Source of the DNA: Candidatus Doudnabacteria bacterium
GTDB taxonomy: Bacteria > Patescibacteriota > Doudnabacteria > UBA920
NCBI GenBank assembly: GCA_003151625.1
Contig: PLYC01000032.1
Span: forward strand, 1 to 52,034
Length of the DNA: 52,034 nt
Direction: 5' to 3'
Below, piece after piece: positions 40,532-48,041 of this stretch. The notes under the pieces were generated by a model. The model made no database searches and was not told where the DNA came from. It saw only the letters and a program-made list of their open reading frames with translations. Made by a program: the position numbers and the translations under genes. Each line of letters begins with the position of its first letter. The stretch's first letter is position 1.

Positions 40532-41113
40532 CTACTCTCCGGTCTTACGATTAAAAAGTCTTCTCTTATTCGCGGCTTTGCTCATTTTTAACTGTTCGTC
40601 CGTTCTAAAGACTTGAGTCTTTTTGGCTTCTTCCTTAACCGGCTTTTCGTGAACCGCTTTCTGCTGGTCAACATTTTCAACTTTGTGCTCTTCGGATTTA
40701 ACCTTATTCAGGAAACCGGCCTTTGCTTTACTTGCTTTTCCTTTTTTACGCTCTTCCAGAACAATGTTAATGTGGCTCATTTTGCGCTTGATTTCAAAAG
40801 CACTGCCGCGGGCGCGGGGAAAGTAACGTTTCATTACTTTACCCATATCCGCGGTAATGCTCTTTATATAAAGATGCTGGGGGTCTAAAGAAAAATTATT
40901 TTTAGCGTTGGCAATGGCCGATTGAATCAGTTTGATTAACATCGGAGCCGCTTTTTTGTTGGCGTGCTGAAGCTGAACCATTGCATCCAAGGCATTCATA
41001 TTCTTTACCAAATTGGTAACCAAGCGCATTTTTCTCGGAGCAATATGAAGATCGCGGGCATGGGCGCTCACTAATTTGGCAGATTCTGTTTTATTGGCTA
41101 ATGCTTTTGGCAT
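40532..41113 (-). CDS. rplV: 50S ribosomal protein L22 with long C-terminal tail
   Basis: The L22 core (LHIAPRKMRLVTNLVKN, KAAPMLIKLIQSAIANAKNN, YFPRARGSAFEIKRKMSHINIVLEE) ends near residue 125. A charged Lys/Glu-rich tail of about 70 residues follows, ending RRLFNRKTGE. Typical L22 is 110-120 residues. The tail could reach the tunnel exit region or be disordered; the frame is intact and ends cleanly. Confidence 0.96.
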   Translation of the reverse strand: MPKALANKTESAKLVSAHARDLHIAPRKMRLVTNLVKNMNALDAMVQLQHANKKAAPMLIKLIQSAIANAKNNFSLDPQHLYIKSITADMGKVMKRYFPRARGSAFEIKRKMSHINIVLEERKKGKASKAKAGFLNKVKSEEHKVENVDQQKAVHEKPVKEEAKKTQVFRTDEQLKMSKAANKRRLFNRKTGE

Positions 41114-41262
41114 AAATTCTTTAAATCCAAAATTCTAATATCGAAATACGAAACAATATCTAAATAATAAATTCTAATGTTTTAAACCTTGGAAATCCTA
41201 GTTTTGAATTTTGAAATTTGAAATTCAGATTTGTTTCGAATTTCGAAATTCGTGTTTCGAAT
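41114..41262. repeat. Spacer palindrome, family G, rpsS-rplV
   Basis: Left arm ATTCTAATATCGAAATACG, AAACAATATCTAAATAATA; right arm TTTGAATTTTGAAATTTG, TTTCGAATTTCGAAATTCG, TGTTTCGAATTT. At 149 nt it is the longest of the plain palindromes. Confidence 0.85.
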
Positions 41263-41595
41263 TTACTTTTTCTCCGGCTCTTTTGCCGCGGCCATCTTGG
41301 CTTTTTCGGCTTCGGCTTTGGCCATTTCCTGCTCTTTGGCCATCTTTCCGCCGTGTCTGGTAAACTTGCGTGTTAAAGAAAATTCACCAAGTTTATGCCC
41401 AACCATATTTTCCGTTACAAATACTGGGATATGTGTTCTGCCATTATGCACCAAAAAAGTAAAACCCACAAATTCGGGAGCTATGGTGCAGGCGCGCGAC
41501 CAAGTTTTAATCTGGGTCTTGCCAGCTTTACCGGCGAGTACTTTTTTAAGCACTCTCGGGTCTACGTATGGTCCTTTTTTAGATGATCGTGACAT
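41263..41595 (-). CDS. rpsS: 30S ribosomal protein S19
   Basis: The 110-residue protein starts [19 protein letters not shown] and has [28 protein letters not shown] with [13 protein letters not shown]. The C terminus carries a Lys/Ala/Glu-rich helical tail ([15 protein letters not shown]). The ATG at 41595 is preferred over the extended frame. Confidence 0.96.
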   Translation of the reverse strand: MSRSSKKGPYVDPRVLKKVLAGKAGKTQIKTWSRACTIAPEFVGFTFLVHNGRTHIPVFVTENMVGHKLGEFSLTRKFTRHGGKMAKEQEMAKAEAEKAKMAAAKEPEKK

Positions 41596-41687
41596 ATATG
41601 GTTGAAAGCGTTTAGCTTTTAGCAATTAGCGTTTAGCCATTCAGAGTTGCCTGGCTAAGTGCTAATTGCTAACGGCTATTTGCTAAT
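41596..41687. repeat. Spacer palindrome, family E, rplB-rpsS
   Basis: Left arm GTTTAGCTTTTAGCAATTAG, CGTTTAGCCA; right arm TGGCTAAGTGCTAATTGC, TAACGGCTATTTGCTAAT. The inner TTAGCAATTAGC block pairs perfectly. Confidence 0.9.
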
Positions 41688-42524
41688 TTATTTACTTCTG
41701 CGTTTTATAATAAAATTATTGCTGTACTTCTTCTTTAGCCTGGTCTTAACACCCAAAGCATGTTTCCCCCACGGGGTCTTGGGATATTTCATGCCAATCG
41801 GGTTGTGGCCTTCGCCTCCGCCGTGCGGGTGGTCTACCGGGTTCATAACTTTTCCGCGGACAGTCGGACGCCAACCCATATGGCGCATTCTTCCGGCTTT
41901 GCCGATTCTGACATTCATCCAGTCCTGGTTTGCCAGCTGGCCAATGGTTGCCAAACAGGTTTCGCGGACTTTGCGAATTTCACCGCTCGGCATTTTAAGC
42001 AAAGAGTAACCGGCTTCAACTGTCTGGAGTAAGGCATAATTACCAGCTGATCGGGCAATTTTACCGCCCTGGCCTGGAATGAGTTCTATATCGTGGACAA
42101 AGGAGCCAACCGGAATATTTTTAAGCTGTAAACGATTGCCGGGTAAAATTTCGGCGTTCTCTCCATACATAACTTTGTCGCCTACTTTTAACCCTTGGGG
42201 GGTTAAAATAAAACGCTTGCTCCCGTCTTTATAGGACAACAGGGAAATAAAAGCCGTGCGGGTCGGATCGTATTCAACAGTTAGGACTTTTGCCGGAATG
42301 TCTTTTTTATCCGCCCTGGAAAAATCCACAATTCTTGATTTGCGGATTGCTCCGCCGCCCTGATGGCGTACTGTAATTTTGCCGCTGTTATTGCGGCCCG
42401 CGGGTTTTGCTTTGCTCACGATTAAACCCTTTGGAGTCTTATGCTTTTTATTCAATACCGAATAATCGGTCACACTGTGGATGCGCCGTCCTGCCGATGT
42501 TGGTTTGTATAGTTTTACCGCCAT
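41688..42524 (-). CDS. rplB: 50S ribosomal protein L2
   Basis: The 278-residue protein of the peptidyl transferase centre, with [31 protein letters not shown], and the C-terminal [27 protein letters not shown] including the essential histidine of DHPHGGGEG. Normal length. Confidence 0.98.
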   Translation of the reverse strand: MAVKLYKPTSAGRRIHSVTDYSVLNKKHKTPKGLIVSKAKPAGRNNSGKITVRHQGGGAIRKSRIVDFSRADKKDIPAKVLTVEYDPTRTAFISLLSYKDGSKRFILTPQGLKVGDKVMYGENAEILPGNRLQLKNIPVGSFVHDIELIPGQGGKIARSAGNYALLQTVEAGYSLLKMPSGEIRKVRETCLATIGQLANQDWMNVRIGKAGRMRHMGWRPTVRGKVMNPVDHPHGGGEGHNPIGMKYPKTPWGKHALGVKTRLKKKYSNNFIIKRRSK

Positions 42525-42602
42525 AATATAAGTTAATAAGCTGGTAAGCCAGTCAGCCAGTAAGCTTATTGGCTTATGGGCCTACTTGCTTATCCACTTT
42601 TG
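42525..42602. repeat. Spacer palindrome, family C, rplW-rplB
   Basis: Left arm ATAAGTTAATAAGCTGGTAAG; right arm GCTTATTGGCTTATGGGCC, TACTTGCTTATC. The words ATAAG/CTTAT are set three to four bases apart in both arms. Confidence 0.88.
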
Positions 42603-42974
42603 TTAAATTGTCTCTGTCATTCCTTCTATCTTATCTCCCTTTTTCAAAGTTACAATCGCTTTTTTAAATCCGGATGTCGTTCCCTTAGTCCGGCCAAAAC
42701 TTCTTGCTTTCCCCCGATTATTAACAACATTTACCTGGACAACTTTAACTTTATAGGCCGCTTCTACGGCTTTTTTCACCTCAACTTTATTGGCCCCTTT
42801 AGCAACCACAAAAACGTACTTATTCATTTGAACTAAATGGCCGGCTTTTTCGGAAATTCTGGGCTGAATTAAAATGGTCGGGATTTTTAAATCCGGTACA
42901 CTTCCAGCAGTAGCGGCATCTTGTTTGTATGCTACTTGGGAATCGTCTTCGGGTTTTTTGCTAAAAATGGCCAT
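42603..42974 (-). CDS. rplW: 50S ribosomal protein L23
   Basis: The 123-residue protein docks translocation factors at the tunnel exit. The L23 core reads PRISEKAGHLVQMNKYVFVVAKGANKVEVKKAVEAAYKVKVVQVN with FGRTKGTTSGFKKAIVTL. It has an N-terminal extension of about 28 residues (FSKKPEDDSQVAYKQDAA). Confidence 0.95.
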   Translation of the reverse strand: MAIFSKKPEDDSQVAYKQDAATAGSVPDLKIPTILIQPRISEKAGHLVQMNKYVFVVAKGANKVEVKKAVEAAYKVKVVQVNVVNNRGKARSFGRTKGTTSGFKKAIVTLKKGDKIEGMTETI

Positions 42975-43049
42975 GGTATAAGTTAATAAGTTGATAAGCT
43001 AGTCAGCGGATAAGCTTATTGGCTTATCTGCTTATTCGCTTATTTACTC
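42975..43049. repeat. Spacer palindrome, family C, rplD-rplW
   Basis: Left arm ATAAGTTAATAAG, TTGATAAGC and GGATAAGC; right arm CTTATTGGCTTATC, TGCTTATTCGCTTATTT. ATAAG words line up with CTTAT words at equal spacing. Confidence 0.9.
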
Positions 43050-43733
43050 TTACTTGCTCTTTACTTTTAAATAAGTTTTTTCTATTACCGGCAGACTGTC
43101 TTTTAAAACTAAGACGCTGTTGGCGGTAATAACGTCTACCAAGTTCAGGCTGTTTGCCAATACTGTGTTGATAGCTTTCAGATTTTTTGTACTGCGAACC
43201 AGTTTGTCATCTTTTTTCGGAATTATCAGCATCAGCTTCTTGCCTAAATCTTTTCCGCCGGAGGCGGATCCGCCTTCGGCGGAAAACTTTAATCTGAAAT
43301 CGGCAAAAAATTTAACAAATTCTTTAGTCTTGGGATTTTCTAAAGCAATCTGATCTATAACTATAAACTTGCTGTCTTTAACTTTATCGGAAAGGGACAT
43401 AAACAGCGCCTGGGTCTTGGCCTTTTTATTTATCTTTAATTCCCAGTTGCGGGTTGAGCGGGGACCAAAAGTAATACCGCCATGGCGCCAAATCGGGCTT
43501 CTGGTACTACCTGCGCGGGCCCGGCCGGTGCCTTTTTGCTTCCAGGGTTTCTTGCCGCCGCCGCTTACTTCGCCGCGGGTTTTAGTATGGCCTGTGCCGC
43601 TGCGGGCGTTTGACTGCTGGATGCGTACAGCCTCGGCCAAAAGATGGTTGTTGGGTTTAACCTCAAAAATTTTTGAGTTTAGCTCAATGTCGCCAATGGC
43701 CTCACCTTTTTGGTTGTATACTGGAGTTTTCAT
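43050..43733 (-). CDS. rplD: 50S ribosomal protein L4 with palindrome-encoded insert
   Basis: L4 lines the exit tunnel. NARSGTGHTKTRGEVSGGGKKPWKQKGTGRARAGSTRSPIWRHGGITFGP is typical of the tunnel loop. In the globular domain, SAEGGSASGG is inserted between the strand FADFRLKF and KDLGKKLMLIIP, read from a 30-bp palindrome at 43254-43283. Length 227. In E. coli L4 also controls its own operon; a terminator hairpin between rpsJ and rplC makes similar control conceivable. Confidence 0.97.
   Translation of the reverse strand: MKTPVYNQKGEAIGDIELNSKIFEVKPNNHLLAEAVRIQQSNARSGTGHTKTRGEVSGGGKKPWKQKGTGRARAGSTRSPIWRHGGITFGPRSTRNWELKINKKAKTQALFMSLSDKVKDSKFIVIDQIALENPKTKEFVKFFADFRLKFSAEGGSASGGKDLGKKLMLIIPKKDDKLVRSTKNLKAINTVLANSLNLVDVITANSVLVLKDSLPVIEKTYLKVKSK
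43254..43283. repeat. 30-bp family P palindrome in rplD
   Basis: Half-site TCCGCCGGAGGCGGA, centred on GGATCC; the other half has one change (T for C), which keeps a G-T pair. Ten codons in frame. Confidence 0.95.
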
Positions 43734-43845
43734 ACTTTATCCGCTGATTAATCGCTGATAGGTACGCCGATATGTCGCTGAGCTGATAACTACGCTCTCA
43801 GCGTCTTATCAGCGTTGGTGTTAAATTCAGCGTCCATTCAGCGGT
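43734..43845. repeat. Spacer palindrome, family D, rplC-rplD
   Basis: Left arm CCGCTGATTAATCGCTGATA, TCGCTGAGCTGATA; right arm CTCAGCGTCTTATCAGCG, TTCAGCGTCCATTCAGCGG. Confidence 0.9.
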
Positions 43846-44511
43846 CTATTTCTTCTTCTTTTCTTCCTTAACAACTTCCACCTTTACCAACTGATTTACT
43901 TTACCGGTGGAAATTATTTTAACTAAGGCTGTAGGATGTCCCGGAACGGCGCCTTTTACTGTAAGCAAATTTCTTTTTACGTCTACTTCAATTACCTGCA
44001 AATTCTTTACGGTAACGCCGCTGTTGCCCATGTGTCCTGCCATTCTCATACCTTTTCTGACGTGCTGGGGGAAACGTTGTCCGATAGAACCAACGCTTCT
44101 TGGCTTGTTATGGCCGTGAGTCATCGGAAACCCGTGAAAACCGTGGCGCTTCATAGCGCCGGCAAAACCGCGACCCTTGCTTGTGCCCTGGATATTAATC
44201 ATTTCGCCGGGTTTGAAGCCGGAAATATCAATTTTTTGGCCTCTTTTGTAGCTTTCGGCATCTTCTACGCGGAATTCCGACAAAACGGCAAAAGCACCCA
44301 AATCCTTTAAGTGGCCTTGCAAAGATTTAGATACTTTGGTCTTTTTGTCTATGCCAACCTGAACCGCTCCATATTTGTCTTTGCCTTCTTTGGTCTTAAC
44401 CTGGGTAACGGTCATTGGGACGGCTGAAATAACAGTCACGGGAATTACTTCGCCGGTGGCTTCGTCAAAATACTGGGTCATATTAAGTTTTCTACCAACC
44501 AAAAAGTTCAT
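43846..44511 (-). CDS. rplC: 50S ribosomal protein L3
   Basis: The 221-residue protein shows GRKLNMTQYFDEATGEVIPVT, GTSKGRGFAGAMKRHGFHG, and GSIGQRFPQHVRKGMRMAGHMGN around the peptidyl transferase loop. It ends with a Lys/Glu tail VKEEKKKK. It is preceded by a terminator-bearing spacer. Confidence 0.97.
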   Translation of the reverse strand: MNFLVGRKLNMTQYFDEATGEVIPVTVISAVPMTVTQVKTKEGKDKYGAVQVGIDKKTKVSKSLQGHLKDLGAFAVLSEFRVEDAESYKRGQKIDISGFKPGEMINIQGTSKGRGFAGAMKRHGFHGFPMTHGHNKPRSVGSIGQRFPQHVRKGMRMAGHMGNSGVTVKNLQVIEVDVKRNLLTVKGAVPGHPTALVKIISTGKVNQLVKVEVVKEEKKKK

Positions 44512-44771
44512 TTGTTATAGAAGCGAGGTTGTCGCGAAATTCTACGCGAGGATAAACGCGAATTAGCTTTATAAATAAAAAAGTGCGGGATTCACCCGCA
44601 CAAATAAAGACAATGGATTATCTTCAATCGTATGAGTAAATCGTTTTCCCAGGTGTTGAGCTCGTTTGCTTTGGCAGATGAGAACTAATCTACAAAATAA
44701 TATTTTATTGCTTCGCGTCTCTTTCGCGATGCTGTCTTCGCGTCTTATTCGCTTCTACTAATTAGCTTCTA
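44512..44771. repeat. Split family B palindrome between rpsJ and rplC
   Basis: The left arm (44512-44559) has TAGAAGCGAGG, CGCGAAATTCTACGCGAGG, AAACGCGAATT; the right arm (44708-44770) has CTTCGCGTCTC, TTTCGCGATGC, CTTCGCGTC, ATTCGCTTCTA. TAGAAGCGA and TCGCTTCTA pair. About 148 nt with a terminator sit between the arms, where other B copies have only a short loop. Confidence 0.82.
44577..44601 (-). terminator. Rho-independent terminator between rpsJ and rplC
   Basis: GTGCGGG (44583-44589) and CCCGCAC (44595-44601) pair around a 5-nt loop. On the minus strand the stem is followed by six Ts and ATTT. It lies between two genes of the operon, so read-through or controlled attenuation is needed for rplC onward. 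Confidence 0.85.
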
Positions 44772-45095
44772 CTAACTCATCTTTATTTCCACATCTACAC
44801 CGGCCGGTAAGTTTAAATTGGTAAGTGAGTCTATGGTTTTGGGAGTGGCGTTTAAAATATCGATGAGTCTTTTGTGCACGCGCATTTCAAACTGTTCGCG
44901 ACTGTCTTTGTGTACAAAAGTGGAGCGCAATACAGTATATTTGGTCTTTTCAGTTGGAAGAGGAATTGGCCCGGAAATAGTAGCCCCCGTCCTTTTGGCA
45001 GTGTCTACAATTTGCTTGGCACTTTGATCAATAAGCTTATGGTCATAAGCTTTTATCTTTATGCGAATCTTTGGGGCTGAAACATCCTTATCCAT
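44772..45095 (-). CDS. rpsJ: 30S ribosomal protein S10
   Basis: The 107-residue protein shows [46 protein letters not shown] and [22 protein letters not shown]. It is the first gene of the operon and has its own promoter. An added N-terminal MDKDVSAPK is a few residues longer than usual. Confidence 0.97.
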   Translation of the reverse strand: MDKDVSAPKIRIKIKAYDHKLIDQSAKQIVDTAKRTGATISGPIPLPTEKTKYTVLRSTFVHKDSREQFEMRVHKRLIDILNATPKTIDSLTNLNLPAGVDVEIKMS

Positions 45096-45181
45096 TTTTA
45101 AAGACCTTGTATTTAGCTCTAAAGCTTATATTAATTGATATAAAATAGGGTCTACTGAAATGTTCAGTAACCACTTGCAAT

Positions 45182-45210
45182 AGTTTATAGTAAGTTCCAA
45201 TATTTGTCAA
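45182..45210 (-). promoter_or_regulatory. Promoter of the ribosomal protein operon
   Basis: On the minus strand TTGACA at 45210-45205 and TAAACT 17 nt later (45187-45182), or TATAAA with a 15-nt spacer. Its -35 box is only 15 nt from the divergent -35 box at 45226. Confidence 0.65.
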
Positions 45211-45225
45211 TAGAAATAGGGGGTA

Positions 45226-45254
45226 TTGACAAAAAGAGTAAAAAGTGATATAAT
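45226..45254 (+). promoter_or_regulatory. Perfect consensus sigma-70 promoter of the 67-residue membrane protein gene
   Basis: TTGACA at 45226-45231, exactly 17 nt, TATAAT at 45249-45254. Confidence 0.88.
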
Positions 45255-45261
45255 ATAAGTC

Positions 45262-45375
45262 AAATTATGAGGAGACCATTTTTAGGAAGCACCTACTTCC
45301 AAAGATTTTATGCGCTTTTAAAAGTACCTAAAATCTTTGTAAGTTAAGATACAATAAGATACAAAAGGAGACATG
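45262..45375 (+). promoter_or_regulatory. Structured 5' leader with two hairpins and a possible 26-codon upstream frame
   Basis: Hairpin one is GGAAG-CACCTA-CTTCC near 45284. Hairpin two pairs AAAGATTTTA with TAAAATCTTT (45301-45338), with CTTTTAAAAG inside. The word AAGATACAA follows twice. An ATG at 45267 opens a 26-codon frame ending at 45347, almost at the transcription start. This could be a regulatory leader; function is inferred only. Confidence 0.55.
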
Positions 45376-45579
45376 ATGCAAAACGAGGATAGTTTCGACA
45401 AATTCACAAAGCAGTGGGTTCAAGACAACAAAGACGCTTGGAACAGCGCCATCAAATGGGGCCTTGCCATAACGTTGGCCATCTGTATGTTCGCAATGTT
45501 CGCACTAGCGGACAATCGAAAGATCGCTGCTCAGGGGTCAATATCAAAACGCTGCCCCTGCGTTACCCTTTCGAAATAA
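45376..45579 (+). CDS. 67-residue single-pass membrane protein
   Basis: It starts MQNEDSFDKFTKQWVQDNKDAWNSAIKWG, a polar amphipathic segment, followed by one membrane helix (about residues 29-46, LAITLAICMFAMFALA) and a short tail with two cysteines (RCPC). The ATG at 45376 is five bases after GGAGAC; the adjacent ATG at 45373 would be too near. It is driven by a perfect promoter and a structured leader and followed by a good terminator, so it is very probably expressed. No family recognised. Confidence 0.75.
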   Translation: MQNEDSFDKFTKQWVQDNKDAWNSAIKWGLAITLAICMFAMFALADNRKIAAQGSISKRCPCVTLSK

Positions 45580-45656
45580 CTCCACGCCGACGGCGCGACG
45601 CCACAGCACTATTCGGTGCATGGCGAGCCGGCAACATCAACGCTTCCTAAAACACT

Positions 45657-45688
45657 TCGGGACAAGCATCTCGCCGCTTGTCCCCTTT
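45657..45688 (+). terminator. Terminator of the 67-residue membrane protein gene
   Basis: GGGACAAGC pairs with GCTTGTCCC around ATCTCGCC, followed by CTTTCTC. Confidence 0.8.
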
Positions 45689-45964
45689 CTCAAGCCGGTC
45701 AGCTTATGGCCGATTTAAGAAAGAAAATGCCAGCTGTTACATCGGGTGCGCAACAACTAGCGTACTAGTACGTTAATACGTCACGGGTTCATCATTAGGC
45801 TAATCAAAAACTCCCATCACCCTTCCCTAACCACTCCCGTCACCCTTCAACGGGCTCAGAGTGACCCTGAATTACATTGAATGAGTCAAAGGAGGGAAAA
45901 AGAGAGGCGGGGCGTTTTTGTTGAACTTATCCGCTTGTTAAATTTTTTCAAAATAATTAAGTAG
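45689..45964. other. Spacer with a TCACCC palindromic repeat
   Basis: GTCACCCTTCAACGGGC followed by TCAGAGTGACCC (near 45838-45871) is a hairpin of a common intergenic type, preceded by two imperfect CCCATCACCC/CCCTAACC words. Short palindromes GTACTAGTAC and ACGTTAATACGT lie near 45761-45781. No gene. Confidence 0.55.
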
Positions 45965-46276
45965 TTAAGCATGAACTGCTTTAAATTTCTTAAACTCTTT
46001 CTCCAGGTTACTAAAGCGGTTTTTGAGCTTTAGTAAATCGCTTGCAAAAACGCTATCATCTTCTTTGGTACGTTTAGAAAGAGCGGACAAATCTTTCTTA
46101 AAACTGGCAATTTCCATTTGAATAAAGTTGAGCTTTATTTCCTGTTCAGCAAAACCATCTTTTACACCCTTTGCGGCTTTACCAAACTGCTCATTAACTT
46201 TGCCAAATTGTTCGCCAAGAAACTCAATCAACTCTTTGTAATGATTATCAAAATATTCTCTGGTAAGTTCAGACAT
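45965..46276 (-). CDS. Small coiled-coil protein
   Basis: The 103-residue protein is helical with heptads (FGEQFGKVNEQFGKAAKGVKDGF, then LLKLKNRFSNLEKEFKKFK). An imperfect internal repeat, EQFGKVNEQFGKAAKG, is visible. No signal or membrane segment and no known domain. It follows tuf after a strong terminator. Confidence 0.65.
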   Translation of the reverse strand: MSELTREYFDNHYKELIEFLGEQFGKVNEQFGKAAKGVKDGFAEQEIKLNFIQMEIASFKKDLSALSKRTKEDDSVFASDLLKLKNRFSNLEKEFKKFKAVHA

Positions 46277-46380
46277 ATTAGCAATCTTTAAAAATTCAGG
46301 TCTTTTAAGTATAAACCCTAAAATATTTTTGTCAAAAGCCCAACTTATTTAAGCAAACTTACTCAAGAGCTGAAATATCC

Positions 46381-46422
46381 ACAACACAAAACTCTGCCGA
46401 TATTGGCAGAGTTTTGTGTTGT
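46381..46422 (-). terminator. Perfect 18-bp hairpin, terminator of tuf
   Basis: ACAACACAAAACTCTGCC and its exact complement around a GATATT loop. The arms read AAAACTCTGCC and GGCAGAGTTTT, so it can end transcripts in either direction. It lies about 80 nt after the tuf stop. Family C-like CTTAT words follow at 46430-46462. Confidence 0.85.
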
Positions 46423-46501
46423 ACTGATTCGCTTATAAACTTACAAGCTTATCAGCTTATTTTATAATCTTTGTAACTACAAGGCTCACGTTGACGGTCG
46501 T

Positions 46502-47689
46502 CTATTTTATTATTTTCGTGACTACGCCGGCTCCTACCGTATGTCCGCCTTCTCTAATGGCGAATTTGCCTTTTTCTTCCAAGGCTACCGGGGTAATAAG
46601 TTTAATTACCAATTTTACGGTGTCGCCGGGCATAACCATTTCCTGGCCTTCAGGAAGAGTTACGTCTCCGGTCACATCGGTTGTGCGAATATAGAATTGC
46701 GGCTTATAACCCTTAAAGAACGGGGTGTGGCGTCCGCCTTCTTCTTTAGTAAGCACGTAAATTTCGCTTTCAAATTCGGTGTGAGGAGTAATAGAACCTG
46801 GTTTGCACAAAACTTGCCCGCGTTCCACTTCTTCTTTCTTGGTGCCGCGGAGCAAAATTCCGGCATTATCCCCTGCCATACCGCTGTCCAACTGTTTGTT
46901 GAACATTTCAATACCGGTGACCACGGTTTTTTGAGTAGGCTTTAAACCGACAATTTCGATTTCTTCGTTAATCTTAATTTGTCCGCGTTCAATTCTACCA
47001 GTGACCACGGTTCCGCGTCCTTCAATGCTAAAGATGTCTTCTATAGGCATTAAGAACGGTTTGTCTGTTTCGCGCTTTGGATCGGGGATGTAAGTGTCCA
47101 AAACGTCAAGCAATTTCTTAATGGAACCAGCGCCCATTTCCGATTCGTCCCCTTCCAAGGCTTTTAAGGCGCTTCCGCGGATAATTGGGGTATCTTTTCC
47201 CGGGAATTCATATTTGGTCAAAAGATCGCGAATTTCTTCTTCAACTAAATCCAAAAGCTCCGCGTCCTGGACCATATCGCACTTGTTCATATAAACCACA
47301 ATGTACGGTACGCCTACCTGCTTGGCGAGCAAAATATGTTCGCGGGTCTGCGGCATTGGGCCGTCGGCTGCGCTGACTACCAAAATTGCGCCGTCCATTT
47401 GAGCGGCACCGGTAATCATGTTTTTAATGTAGTCGGCGTGTCCAGGACAGTCTACGTGGGCGTAGTGCCTTTTGGCTGTTTCGTATTCAACGTGCGCGGT
47501 GTTAATGGTAATACCGCGGGCTTTTTCTTCGGGGGCGTTGTCGATGCTGTCATAAGCACGGGCCTTGGCGCCGCCGGTTTTGCTCAAGACGGTAGTAATA
47601 GCCGCGGTCAATGTGGTTTTTCCGTGGTCGACGTGACCGATGGTTCCTACGTTGACGTGCGTCTTGCTACGGTCAAATTTCTCTGCCAT
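46502..47689 (-). CDS. tuf: Elongation factor Tu
   Basis: EF-Tu brings aminoacyl-tRNA to the ribosome. GTPase motifs are complete: GHVDHGKT (residues 18-25), [12 protein letters not shown] and GSAL. Length 395 from the ATG at 47689 is normal. It is separated from fusA by a five-gene block and from rpsJ by other genes, unlike the usual str order, and has its own distant promoter at 48009-48037. Confidence 0.98.
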   Translation of the reverse strand: MAEKFDRSKTHVNVGTIGHVDHGKTTLTAAITTVLSKTGGAKARAYDSIDNAPEEKARGITINTAHVEYETAKRHYAHVDCPGHADYIKNMITGAAQMDGAILVVSAADGPMPQTREHILLAKQVGVPYIVVYMNKCDMVQDAELLDLVEEEIRDLLTKYEFPGKDTPIIRGSALKALEGDESEMGAGSIKKLLDVLDTYIPDPKRETDKPFLMPIEDIFSIEGRGTVVTGRIERGQIKINEEIEIVGLKPTQKTVVTGIEMFNKQLDSGMAGDNAGILLRGTKKEEVERGQVLCKPGSITPHTEFESEIYVLTKEEGGRHTPFFKGYKPQFYIRTTDVTGDVTLPEGQEMVMPGDTVKLVIKLITPVALEEKGKFAIREGGHTVGAGVVTKIIK

Positions 47690-47693
47690 TGTG

Positions 47694-47786
47694 TTTGCCT
47701 TTCTTTGTAGCATTTAGCATTTAGCCTTTAGCATTTAGCCAAACTGTATGGCTAACCGCTAATTGCTATTCACTAATTGCTAATAT
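47694..47786. repeat. Family E palindrome in the tuf leader
   Basis: Left arm TTTAGCATTTAGCCTTTAGC, ATTTAGCCA; right arm GGCTAACCGCTAATTGC, TATTCACTAATTGCTAAT. Lies directly before the tuf start. Confidence 0.88.
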
Positions 47787-48008
47787 TGCCCGAGATTCCC
47801 TAAGCGCTAAAGCGTATCGATCCGCCACAGCGCCAAAGGGATCTCTTTTTTTACGCCGAGATGACGTTATCCAGAGCAATAAATTAATTATTTAACCCGC
47901 CTAAACTTTGCCCAATACTGCCGAATTATTGCGATGGCCAACATAAGTTTAACCATTTTACAAAACTCAAAATATCATCGCAAAGTTTTGGTGGGTGAAC
48001 TACAACTT
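47787..48008. other. Rest of the tuf leader with a worn family R repeat
   Basis: CCCGAGATTCCCT and AAGGGATCTC (about 47789-47855) form a stem, followed by CGAGATGACG, which resembles family R. The remaining leader to the promoter contains no gene; hairpin TTTTGCGATG-like words near 47930 and 47980 (AACTTTGCGATG and CATCGCAATAATT) could pair. Confidence 0.5.
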
Positions 48009-48037
48009 ATTTTAAAGATATTTGCCGATTCTGTCAA
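48009..48037 (-). promoter_or_regulatory. Promoter of tuf
   Basis: On the minus strand TTGACA (48037-48032), 17 nt, TAAAAT (48014-48009). It would give a leader of about 310 nt. Confidence 0.75.
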
Positions 48038-48041
48038 CTCC

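Noticed and set aside
34033-44771. The tandem short words in the spacers looked at first like CRISPR repeats
   Set aside because: The units are 5-12 nt, linkers are 2-7 nt and not spacer-like, arms are inverted, and no cas gene is in the window.
45414-45650. Second plus-strand frame of 78 codons overlapping the 67-residue membrane protein
   Set aside because: No Shine-Dalgarno, Arg-rich low-quality composition, and the 45376 frame has a good start site and a membrane helix.
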